Source of the DNA: Natronobeatus ordinarius
GTDB taxonomy: Archaea; Halobacteriota; Halobacteria; Halobacteriales; Natrialbaceae
Direction of reading: 5' to 3'
DNA length: 64,000 bases
NCBI RefSeq assembly: GCF_024362485.1
Contig: NZ_CP101456.1
Span: 1,054,001-1,118,000 of the forward strand
The notes under the pieces are model-generated. The model saw only the letters and a list, made by a program, of their open reading frames with translations. It was not told the origin of the DNA and did no database searches. Below, one piece after another: positions 51,051 through 58,755 of this stretch; the first letter of the stretch is position 1; the number at the start of each line of letters is the position of its first letter. A program made the position numbers and the translations under genes.

Positions 51051-52604
51051 TCACTCCAGGTAGCCGAGTCCCTCCAGCCGGCGCCGCACCGCCGCTGACT
51101 CTGCTCGATCCCGCTCGCGGGTCCAGCGGCTGTACCGCACCTCGCCGACGGGTTCGCCGCCGATCGCCTCGATCGGTTCGCCGTCGAAGGCGACGTCGAG
51201 GGGGACCTCGAGCGCCGCGAGGACGGTCGGTGCGACGTCGTGAACGTGTGCCGTCCCCCGCTCGGACGTCGGTTGCACGCGAGGCCCCGTCGCGACGAGG
51301 ATTCCGGTCGGCTTGTGATTGTACCGGTGTCTCGACTCGTCGAAGACCGACTCCGTCACGACGGCGCTCACGAAGTGATCGAAGTCAGTCGGCGTGAGCA
51401 GGACGTCGGGACCGTCCGAGACGCACGGGCCGTGATACACCCGCTCGGCCGGCTCGACGGCCTCGAACACCGGTCTCGAACCGTCGGGAACCGTCAGTGC
51501 GGCGAGTTCCTCGAGGAGTTCCGGACGAACATCGTCGTCGCAGTAGATGCCGAGGCAGGCGCTCGAGGGGAAGTAGGCGCTCGAGGCGTCCTGGTCGATC
51601 TTCTCGCCAGCCGTGACGAGGTGGCCGAGCACCGCGTCCGGAATCGCCCGTCTGGCCAGCGCCGCGAGCCCCACGCTTGCCAGCCCCGACTCGACTCGCT
51701 GCGGGGTGAGTCCGGCCCGGGAGAGGCCACGAACCGCCCGCGTCGCGAGGTCGTCGGCGCGGCCGTCGTCGCCGTCGGCGACCGGCTTCTCCCACCCGTG
51801 TGCTCGCCCGTCGACCGACGTCTCGAGGTAGCCGCGTCGTTTCAACCAGGTGTTGATCCGGACGTCCCACCGGCCCAGCTCGCCCATTCCGTGATCCGAG
51901 ACCAGCATCGTGTAGTCGGCGTCGACGGTCTCGAGGAGCGATCCGATCAGCTCGTCCACCGACCGATAGACGCGCTCGACGTGGCGTCGCTCCGGCAGTT
52001 CGTGGAAGACGAGATCCGTCGCCTGAAACTCAACCATGGCGAAGTCCCACTCGTACGTCTCACAGAGATACGCGGTCGCGTCCCGTCGCAGCCCCATCAG
52101 GTGCACGTACTCCTCACAGAGGGCGTCGCCCTCGAGCGACTCGTCGGCGTACACCCGGTACTCGCCCAGTTTCTCGCGGAGTTCGTCCACGACGTCCGCC
52201 GGCTGTGCCTGCAGCCGATCGACTTCCCGACCGAGAAACCCGGGGACGACGACGCCGTCGATCTCGGGGGCAGGGTCGGTGACCGGGACGTTCACGACGA
52301 TCGACCGCCCGCCGGCCTCGGTGAGCGTCTCCCAGAGTCGATTCGTTCGGACGTCGTCCGCGTCGACGAGCCGGTCTCCGTCCGGCGTCTCGAAGTCGAA
52401 CACGCCGTGTTTCCCCGGATTCGTTCCGGACGTCAACGAGGTCCACGCCGTCGGCGTCCACGGCGGCATCGAGCTCTCGAGCGTGGCGTGGTAGCCGTCC
52501 TCGAGGAGCGACGCCACGTTCGGCATCGCGCCGGCGTCGATCAGTGGATCGATCGTCCGGAAGTCTCCGCCGTCGATCCCGATAACGAGCACGCTACCCT
52601 GCAT
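51051..52604 (-). CDS. Alkaline-phosphatase-superfamily phosphodiesterase (type I NPP-like)
   Basis: A 517-residue protein of the AlkP/phosphodiesterase superfamily. It begins SVLVIGIDGGDFRTIDPLIDAG, where Asp11 is the first metal ligand, followed by the nucleophile Thr in PPWTPTAWTSLTSGTNPGKHGVFDF, a YTMLVSDHGMGELG motif (near 236-249) that provides metal-binding Asp and His, and a distal HVHDVAPTVLAAL. No signal peptide is visible, so it is cytoplasmic. Such proteins are frequent in haloarchaeal glycosylation islands. A TATA-like ATTAAG (about 52631-52636) lies roughly 28 bases upstream of ATG 52604. Confidence 0.85.
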   Translation of the reverse strand: MQGSVLVIGIDGGDFRTIDPLIDAGAMPNVASLLEDGYHATLESSMPPWTPTAWTSLTSGTNPGKHGVFDFETPDGDRLVDADDVRTNRLWETLTEAGGRSIVVNVPVTDPAPEIDGVVVPGFLGREVDRLQAQPADVVDELREKLGEYRVYADESLEGDALCEEYVHLMGLRRDATAYLCETYEWDFAMVEFQATDLVFHELPERRHVERVYRSVDELIGSLLETVDADYTMLVSDHGMGELGRWDVRINTWLKRRGYLETSVDGRAHGWEKPVADGDDGRADDLATRAVRGLSRAGLTPQRVESGLASVGLAALARRAIPDAVLGHLVTAGEKIDQDASSAYFPSSACLGIYCDDDVRPELLEELAALTVPDGSRPVFEAVEPAERVYHGPCVSDGPDVLLTPTDFDHFVSAVVTESVFDESRHRYNHKPTGILVATGPRVQPTSERGTAHVHDVAPTVLAALEVPLDVAFDGEPIEAIGGEPVGEVRYSRWTRERDRAESAAVRRRLEGLGYLE

Positions 52605-52916
52605 TCGACGTGAGCACACCAGCCAGCCACTTAATGGTGGGACTACCTTCGCGCACCGTCACGCGCCCCGGTCCTGAGCCGTTCGGAAATCCATCCGACG
52701 ACGGGACTGTCTCGACCGTCGTGAACACCGATTATGATCGTGGACGATGGCACGCCGGTACGTGCGTTCAGCCTCCACCTTCGGCAGTCGGCGGACGCCC
52801 GCGCGGCCCACTCGAGCGTCCGGGTTGCCGACCGAACGGAACCGCGACGGCGGGCGGTCGGCGTTCGACCCCCGTCGAACGAGCGCGCCGGGACAGTACC
52901 GGGGTGAGCGCGGCTC
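52605..52916. other. Divergent intergenic region, no convincing gene (312 bases)
   Basis: It holds the TATA region of the phosphodiesterase gene. A 57-codon ORF (52734-52907, begins MIVDDGTPVRAFSLHLRQ) precedes the formyltransferase-like gene by 9 bases, but its Arg-rich second half does not look coding. Nothing else is seen. Confidence 0.5.
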
Positions 52917-53780
52917 GTGACCGAACGCGGACCGGAGACGGTTGGCGTCCTCGCAGATCCTTACCTCGACGAGTGGCAGCTTCGGGCCATCGACCGGGCG
53001 GCGGCCGAAACGGGGATCACCGTTCCGCTGGTCGTCGTCAACGATCCGCCGGACGGCGAGGACCCGGACGCGGTCGCGAACGCGGTCAACGACGGCCCAG
53101 GGATCGCCTCTCTGGGGCTTCTCGGACGGACGATCCTGCGGGAACGCGCCTGGGCGCTCGTCCTCGCCGAACGCGAACTCGCGACGCTCGTCGGCGAGGA
53201 GCACCCCCTTCGGAAACGGCGAGCCGTCGCCGATGCGCGGCCGATCGAGGACGCCGACGTCCGCGTCGTCGAACCGATCACCGACGGTGCGTGGACCGAA
53301 CTACCGGCAGGCGTGGTCGACGAACTCGCCGATCGCTGTGACGTGGCGCTCAGGTTCGGCTTCGGGCTGATTCGCGGTGGCGTTCTCGACGCACCGACGT
53401 TCGGGGTCCTGAGCTTCCACCCGGCCGACGTCCGCCGCTACCGTGGCCTCGGCACACCGACCGCGTACGCCGACGGCCGAGACGAGATCGGCGTGACGCT
53501 CCAGCGGCTGTCGACGACGATCGACGGCGGAGAGATCGTCGCCGAATCTCGCGTGGACGTCACGGGCTGTGCGACCCTCTGGGACGTGTACGAACGAATT
53601 CACGACCGCCAGATCGAGCTGGTGAGCGAGGGACTCGAGAACCTGTGTGACCCCGCGTTCGAACCGACGGTCCCCGACTCGCTGGGGCCGTACTACCCCC
53701 AGGACGTTCGCCGCTCGCCGCGATTCGCCGCCCGAACGCTCGCGCGAAACCTCCGTGGACGACTCTCACGCCACCGATGA
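52917..53780 (+). CDS. Formyltransferase-like protein with altered catalytic Asn
   Basis: A 287-residue protein with a formyl_trans_N-type domain. The central segment CDVALRFGFGLIRGGVLDAPTFGVLSFHPADVRRYRG (about residues 141-177) matches the active-site region in which the classical triad Asn-His-Asp is found; here the Asn position is Ser (SFHP, His168), while the Asp is kept in TTIDGGEIVAES (about 203-214). Family members transfer formyl groups from 10-formyl-tetrahydrofolate to amino sugars or tRNA. Start GTG 52917. The likely role is formylation of a sugar in the surface glycan; the Asn-to-Ser change recurs in related archaeal proteins as far as I recall. Confidence 0.68.
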   Translation: MTERGPETVGVLADPYLDEWQLRAIDRAAAETGITVPLVVVNDPPDGEDPDAVANAVNDGPGIASLGLLGRTILRERAWALVLAERELATLVGEEHPLRKRRAVADARPIEDADVRVVEPITDGAWTELPAGVVDELADRCDVALRFGFGLIRGGVLDAPTFGVLSFHPADVRRYRGLGTPTAYADGRDEIGVTLQRLSTTIDGGEIVAESRVDVTGCATLWDVYERIHDRQIELVSEGLENLCDPAFEPTVPDSLGPYYPQDVRRSPRFAARTLARNLRGRLSRHR

Positions 53781-53930
53781 CCGCCGTCTTGATTGGCGTG
53801 GCCGTGTGGCCGTCGCCGGGACGACCGGACCGGCTGCGCCGGCTCGGCCCGACGTCGAACCACCCGACCGCCGCCGTGGACCGCCGCCCTGGGACTCACC
53901 GACCGCGTCGACGGAACCGAGGTGAGCCCC

Positions 53931-55391
53931 ATGGCGCGTGAGTCCATCGAGAACGTCTCGTGGGAGTTCGGTGGCCGAGTCGTTCACATCGTCACCTCCG
54001 GACTCTTGCTGATCGTGCTGACTCGAGTCCTGGGTCCGGACCGGTACGGGCTGCTCGCCCTCGCGATCGCGGTCTTCACGTTCGCGAGGTTGCTGAGCGA
54101 GTCCGGCCTCCACTGGTCGGCGGCGAGGTACATCGCGGAGTTCAAAACCGACCGCCCCGACAGGGCGGCGACGGTCGTCCTCGAGTCCGGACTGCTGGTC
54201 GTCGGCGCATCGACGCTGGTCTCGCTCTCACTCTTCCTCCTCTCGGCTCCGCTGGCGTCGCTGATCGGGGAGCCGCGGCTCTCGCCGCTGCTGGCCGCGG
54301 GTTCGGGCGTCGTCTTCTGTTACTCCATCCATCGCTACAACAGACACATCCTCCAGGGGTACGAGGACATCCGCGGGAGCGCGACGGTGCACTCGATCGA
54401 GGGCGTGCTGACGCTCGCGTTCGTCGCCGGATTCGTCCTGTACCGACCGACGGCGCTCGCCGCAGTCGTCGGATACGTCCTCGCCTACGCCTGTGCCACC
54501 GCCGTCGGACTCGTCGCCGTCTACAGGACGGGAGCGATCGGATCGGCGACGTTCATCGACCGGTCGACGATCCGCTGGCAGGTCCTCCGATACAACGTCC
54601 CGCTGACCGCCACCCGGCTGTCGAACGTCGTCGATCGGCAGGTCGGCGTCTTGCTCGTCGGCTACTTCCTCACCGCGGCCAACGCCGGCTTCTACGCGCT
54701 CGGAAAGCAGATTGCAGACTTCGTCAGGGTTCCGGCCGCCTCGCTCGGATTCGCTCTCGCGCCGACCTACGGGGCCCGCAAAACGAGCGGCGAACTCGAC
54801 ACCGCCACCGAGCTCTTCGAGGAGAGCCTCACGACGACGTTGATCCTGTACGTCCCCGCTGCCGCAGGACTGATCATCATCGCGGAGCCGGCGATCCTGA
54901 CCGTCTTCGGCCTCGAGTACGCCGGCGCCGTCGTCGTCGTCCAGATCCTGGCGGTGTTTGTCTTCTTCCACACGCTCGTCAACATCTCCGCGCCCGGGCT
55001 CGATTACCTCGGGAGAGCACGCATCCGGGCGATCGCAAACGCCGGCACCTCCGCGGTCAACGTCGCCCTCACCGTCGCGTTGATCCCGGCGATCGGCGTC
55101 GCGGGTGCAGCCGTCGCCACCTCGGTGACGACTGCCTGTTACGCGCTCGTCTGCCTGTCCATCATGTACGCCGAGCTCCGGTTCGACCTCCGGTCCGTCG
55201 CCGTCTGTTTCTCGAAAATGTCCGCGATCACGGTCGGTATGTCACTCGCCGTTTACACGTCGACGACCTACCTCACCGGGGCCGCCGCGGTCGCGGTTGG
55301 AATCACGGTCGGCGTCGGAATCTGGCTCCTCGCCTGTCAGCTCCTGGCGTTGTTCGACGTCAGACAACTGGTCGCAAATCGATCCGGATGA
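53931..55391 (+). CDS. Polysaccharide flippase (Wzx-like, MOP superfamily), second copy
   Basis: A 486-residue membrane protein with about 13-14 helices. It begins MARESIENVSWEFGGRVVHIVTSG and has TRVLGPDRYGLLALAIAVF (about residues 33-51), the conserved Wzx N-terminal region, and FALAPTYGARKTSGELDTATELFEE mid-protein. The ATG at 53931 is used (a GTG at 53922 is possible). It lies 150 bases after the formyltransferase-like gene. It differs strongly from the first flippase at 41254, so the locus probably exports two different glycans or contains genes of different origin. Confidence 0.85.
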   Translation: MARESIENVSWEFGGRVVHIVTSGLLLIVLTRVLGPDRYGLLALAIAVFTFARLLSESGLHWSAARYIAEFKTDRPDRAATVVLESGLLVVGASTLVSLSLFLLSAPLASLIGEPRLSPLLAAGSGVVFCYSIHRYNRHILQGYEDIRGSATVHSIEGVLTLAFVAGFVLYRPTALAAVVGYVLAYACATAVGLVAVYRTGAIGSATFIDRSTIRWQVLRYNVPLTATRLSNVVDRQVGVLLVGYFLTAANAGFYALGKQIADFVRVPAASLGFALAPTYGARKTSGELDTATELFEESLTTTLILYVPAAAGLIIIAEPAILTVFGLEYAGAVVVVQILAVFVFFHTLVNISAPGLDYLGRARIRAIANAGTSAVNVALTVALIPAIGVAGAAVATSVTTACYALVCLSIMYAELRFDLRSVAVCFSKMSAITVGMSLAVYTSTTYLTGAAAVAVGITVGVGIWLLACQLLALFDVRQLVANRSG

Positions 55392-55519
55392 GCCGCGCTC
55401 GCTGGATACTCGGGTCGGGGCCGGGGTCGGGAGCGTCGGCTCGGACGCTCGCTCGAGCCGGTTGAAAAGTGGTCCCGGGTATCCGGGACGGTCGTCGACT
55501 GCGTGACCGGCTTCGTCAG

Positions 55520-55909
55520 TTAGATGACGCGGTTCTGGAGGTAGTCGAGGTGCTTCGCGTTGTAGACGATCTGGACCTCGTCGGTGATGGCGTGACCGAT
55601 GCAGGTCAGGCGGACCATCTTCTCGTCGACTTCCTCGTCGCTGAGGATCTGCTGCATGTCCATCTCGATGTCGCCTTCCGTGACGATGGCGGCACAGTTC
55701 GCACAGGCACCGGCGCGGCACGAGAAGGGCCAGTCGTAGCCCTGAGCCTCCGCGGACTCGAGGATGTACTCACCTTCGGCGACCTCGAGGGAGCCGTAGT
55801 CTTCATCGCCGAGGTCGGCGTCGGCGGCCTTCTCGAACAGGTCGTCGTCGTCCATGTCCCAGCCGTGGTCGTCGAGCACTTCGTAGTTGAGGTATTCTAC
55901 CGTGGGCAT
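55520..55909 (-). CDS. fdx: Halobacterial 2Fe-2S ferredoxin
   Basis: A 129-residue ferredoxin of the long halobacterial type, with the acidic N-terminal insertion domain (about residues 1-45) that adds surface charge. The cluster ligands are Cys64, Cys69 and Cys72 (CRAGACANC) and Cys103 (LTCIGH). It is the main electron carrier for 2-oxoacid:ferredoxin oxidoreductases in these organisms. A TATA-like GCTATACC (about 55937-55944) lies some 30 bases upstream of the ATG. It stands alone, convergent with the second flippase. Confidence 0.96.
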   Translation of the reverse strand: MPTVEYLNYEVLDDHGWDMDDDDLFEKAADADLGDEDYGSLEVAEGEYILESAEAQGYDWPFSCRAGACANCAAIVTEGDIEMDMQQILSDEEVDEKMVRLTCIGHAITDEVQIVYNAKHLDYLQNRVI

Positions 55910-56090
55910 CGTTCGGCGATTCGAGGGCCGGACTGGTATAGCTTGCTGTTCCGTTTCGGATCGTTTATCATTGAGTTCGTGGTGACTCTCCTCGATGTTG
56001 TTGAATCAGAGATACGAACGGCCGCGCGCTCGCTCACTCGAGTGGACTTGCCGCCACCGGGAGCGGGTCAGGCCGATAGGATTATAACTG

Positions 56091-56098
56091 ACCCCGAT
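56091..56098 (+). promoter_or_regulatory. TATA box of the small AbrB-like gene
   Basis: ATTATAAC is centred 26 bases before the ATG at 56120, implying a leaderless transcript. It is one of the clearest TATA boxes in the window. Confidence 0.6.
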
Positions 56099-56119
56099 AT
56101 ACGAGCGACACTAACCGCG

Positions 56120-56296
56120 ATGGTTCGAAAGAAGACCCTCAGCCCGTGCGGCCCCAGGGACGAAAATGACAACTACCGGAACGCCCACATCAACCTCCAC
56201 GAGGACGAACTCACCGTGGCAGGGCTCGAAATCGGCGAGCAGGTGCTGGTACGCGTTCGTGAGAATCGGATCATCATCCAGGAAGCCGATATCTGA
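56120..56296 (+). CDS. Small AbrB/SpoVT-like protein (58 residues)
   Basis: A 58-residue protein, MVRKKTLSPCGPRDENDNY then AHINLHEDELTVAGLEIGEQVLVRVRENRIIIQEADI. The second half has the strand-turn-strand pattern (GLEIGEQVLVRVRENRIII) of swapped-hairpin AbrB DNA-binding domains. A clear TATA box 26 bases upstream supports the ATG at 56120. It may be a transcription regulator of nearby genes (Usp/PiT or ferredoxin), but there is no direct evidence. Confidence 0.6.
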   Translation: MVRKKTLSPCGPRDENDNYRNAHINLHEDELTVAGLEIGEQVLVRVRENRIIIQEADI

Positions 56297-56415
56297 TCGG
56301 TCCAACGCTTTTGACCGCCGGTGGGGCCAACGCTGCCGGCTCGAGACAACGCCCCTCGAGCCACTGCGACGGTGACGGCCATCGCTCTCTCAGCCGACGA
56401 TCGACACCGCGTTCG

Positions 56416-56844
56416 TCACCTGACGACCGTCACTGGAACCGGTGAGCGATTGAAGACGGTTTTGGCGACGTTGCCGACCAGATACCGCCTGAGCACGTCG
56501 CCGCTGTGCCGACCGTGACTGCCGAGGACGACCGTGTCGAACTCCTCGGCGCGTCGGACGATCGCCCGACCTGGCTGGCCGAGCGCGAACTCGGTTTCGA
56601 GTTCCGCGTCGTACTCGGCGGCCACCTCGCGGGCGCGCTCGAAGACCGGCTCGGCACGTCCCTCGGCGACGTCCTCGAGGTCCTCCTCGAGCGCGAGGCT
56701 CGTCGCCTCACCCATGAACGCCGACGGGACGCCGACGACGTGGAAGACGGTGACGTCGGCGTCGGGGTGGTTCTGTAGGGCGTACTCGAGTGCCTTCTTT
56801 GCCATCTCGGAGTCGTCCATCGGGACGAGGATGCGAGAGATCAT
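56416..56844 (-). CDS. Universal stress protein UspA-type, copy 1
   Basis: A 142-residue UspA-fold protein starting MISRILVPMDDSEMAKKALEYA. The nucleotide-binding motif near the C-terminus reads VLGSHGRHSGDVLRRYLVGNVAKTVFNRSPVPVTVVR, which keeps the G-2x-G-9x-G(S/N) pattern in the form GSHGR...VGNVA. It is about 60% similar by eye to copy 2 at 58287. It is divergent from the PiT gene at 57072. Start ATG 56844; the longer frame is not needed. Confidence 0.88.
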   Translation of the reverse strand: MISRILVPMDDSEMAKKALEYALQNHPDADVTVFHVVGVPSAFMGEATSLALEEDLEDVAEGRAEPVFERAREVAAEYDAELETEFALGQPGRAIVRRAEEFDTVVLGSHGRHSGDVLRRYLVGNVAKTVFNRSPVPVTVVR

Positions 56845-57071
56845 GGGCTGACTACGTGGCGAGGGGGAACAATCGTTGGGGAGACAGTCGGTGACGGGAC
56901 CCGGCCGGCCGGACGGAGCGGCGGAACGAGTATGAAATAAACCACAGGCTACTAACATGTTCCCGAAGAACTACCGTGATTGGCTCGCCGTGCGCACGAA
57001 AACAGACGGCAGACGGCACGCTCCCGTTCGATACGCTACTTATTTCAGTATCTCACTCGTATTATCAGTCG

Positions 57072-58250
57072 ATGATTGAGACTGTTCTTCTCGTCGGAGT
57101 CGTCGCCTCAATCTTCGTTGGATTCAATATCGGCGGTTCGTCGACCGGGATTGCGTGGGGGCCGCCGGTCGGTGCCGGTATCGTGAAGAAGACGACGGCG
57201 GCGGCGATCATGACGTTTTTCGTCTTTCTCGGTGGCTGGACCGTCGGCCGAAACGTGATGGACACGCTGAGCGGAGAGATCATCACGATCGACCTGACGC
57301 TCACGGCTGGTGTCGCCGTCCTCTTCTTCATCGGGCTGGGGATCCTCGTCGCCAACATCTTCGGCGTCCCCGTTCCGACCTCGATGACGACCGTCGGGGC
57401 GATCGCCGGCCTGGGGCTAGCGACCGGGACGCTCAACTACGTGGTGATCGCCGAAATCATCTCGTGGTGGGTCGTCACGCCGATCATCGGCTTCTGGATC
57501 GGCGGCGTCATCGGACGCTACATTTATCCAGAGATCAATCGACGGGTCACGATCGAGAAGTCCGACGGCCCGTTGCTCGTCCTCGACCGGAGCGGGACGA
57601 TTCCGAAGCCGGCGTTCGGTCCGAACACGACCTGGTCAGAAGTCGCCACGACGGCAGTCGTGATCGTTATCGGCTGTTACATGGCGTTCAGCGCCGGTGC
57701 GAGCAACGTGCCGAACGCCGCCGCACCGCTCGTCGGCGGCGTTGGCGGCCTCCCCGACGATACCGCCATCATCATCGCCACGCTCGCGATCGGACTCGGG
57801 GGATTCACGATCGCTCGCCGGACGATGGAGTCTGTGGGTGGCGAGTTGAGCGATATCCCGTTGCTCGCTGCGCTATTCGTCATGGTGACCGCCTCGACGA
57901 TCACGACATTTCTCTCCTACATCGGCATCCCGATCAGCCTCGTGATGGCGACGGTGATGACGATCGTCGGCATTGGATGGGGCCGGGCAACCCGTCCGAT
58001 CACGTTCCGGGAGGCCGTTACGCGCGACACCGAAGAGACCGAGATCGTTACGGGGGCGATCACCGCCGAAGAGATGGAGGGTGAACCGTCTCCAGCGATC
58101 GGCGAGGAAGAGCCGGAAGCGGTGCTCGAGGCGGGCGATCTCTTCAACCCGCAGGCAGTGATCAAGTACGTCTCGATGTGGATCATCGGGCCGTCGATGT
58201 CGACGATCCTGGCCTACGGCTTCTTTATCCTCGTTCCGGGAGTCGCCTGA
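57072..58250 (+). CDS. Inorganic phosphate transporter, PiT family, copy 1
   Basis: A 392-residue PiT-type (PF01384) phosphate:cation symporter with about ten helices. The duplicated PiT signature appears twice: FVGFNIGGSSTGIAWGPPVGAG (about residues 14-35) and CYMAFSAGASNVPNAAAPLVGG (about 199-220). Between helices near the C-terminus is an acidic cytoplasmic linker (about 325-370), with TGAITAEEME, SPAIGEEEPEA and GDLFNPQAV, shared with copy 2. Start ATG 57072; a TATA-like ACTTATTT lies at about 57037-57044. Usp copy 2 follows by 36 bases. Confidence 0.9.
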   Translation: MIETVLLVGVVASIFVGFNIGGSSTGIAWGPPVGAGIVKKTTAAAIMTFFVFLGGWTVGRNVMDTLSGEIITIDLTLTAGVAVLFFIGLGILVANIFGVPVPTSMTTVGAIAGLGLATGTLNYVVIAEIISWWVVTPIIGFWIGGVIGRYIYPEINRRVTIEKSDGPLLVLDRSGTIPKPAFGPNTTWSEVATTAVVIVIGCYMAFSAGASNVPNAAAPLVGGVGGLPDDTAIIIATLAIGLGGFTIARRTMESVGGELSDIPLLAALFVMVTASTITTFLSYIGIPISLVMATVMTIVGIGWGRATRPITFREAVTRDTEETEIVTGAITAEEMEGEPSPAIGEEEPEAVLEAGDLFNPQAVIKYVSMWIIGPSMSTILAYGFFILVPGVA

Positions 58251-58286
58251 CGAGGACTTAGGTAGCTGGATGGCGGCGTAGGACAC

Positions 58287-58715
58287 ATGCTTTCACGAAT
58301 CCTCGTTCCGATGGACGACTCCGAACACGCCGGCCACGCCCTCGAGTACGCCCTCGAGAACCACCCCGAGGCCGACGTCACCGTCTTTCACGTCGTCGGG
58401 GTTCCCTCGATGATGATGGGGGAGGCGGTGGGACTCGCCCTCGAAGACGACATCAGTGACGCCGCCGCCAAACGCGCCGAACCCGTTTTCGAACGGGCCC
58501 ACGAAATCGCCGACGAACGTGACCGGGAGATCGACACGATCGTCGGGGTTGGCCACCCGGCCCGGAACGTCCTCGGACGGGCCGAGGAGTACGACACGAT
58601 CGTGCTCGGCGCCCACGGCGAAGACTGGAGCCGGGCGACGCGCCAGTTTCTCGTCGGGAACGTGGCCGAAACGGTGTCCAAACGAGCGCCGGTTCCAGTC
58701 GTGATCGTTCGGTGA
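58287..58715 (+). CDS. Universal stress protein UspA-type, copy 2
   Basis: A 142-residue UspA-fold protein starting MLSRILVPMDDSEHAGHALEYA and ending VLGAHGEDWSRATRQFLVGNVAETVSKRAPVPVVIVR. It follows PiT copy 1 by 36 bases and precedes PiT copy 2 by 40 bases on the same strand, so it is probably regulated together with one of them. It is a close paralogue of the inverted copy 1. Confidence 0.9.
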   Translation: MLSRILVPMDDSEHAGHALEYALENHPEADVTVFHVVGVPSMMMGEAVGLALEDDISDAAAKRAEPVFERAHEIADERDREIDTIVGVGHPARNVLGRAEEYDTIVLGAHGEDWSRATRQFLVGNVAETVSKRAPVPVVIVR

Positions 58716-58723
58716 ACCAGAAT

Positions 58724-58730
58724 AACTTAT
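58724..58730 (+). promoter_or_regulatory. TATA box of PiT copy 2
   Basis: AACTTAT about 29 bases before the GTG at 58756 suggests that the second PiT gene has its own leaderless promoter, inside the 40-base gap after Usp copy 2. Confidence 0.45.
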
Positions 58731-58755
58731 CCCGCGCCGTTTCGTTACCCCATTC

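Noticed and set aside
53777-53941. 54-codon ORF with ATGA overlap after the formyltransferase-like gene
   Set aside because: After the first 12 residues the translation becomes Arg/Pro-rich and non-acidic, unlike real genes in this genome.
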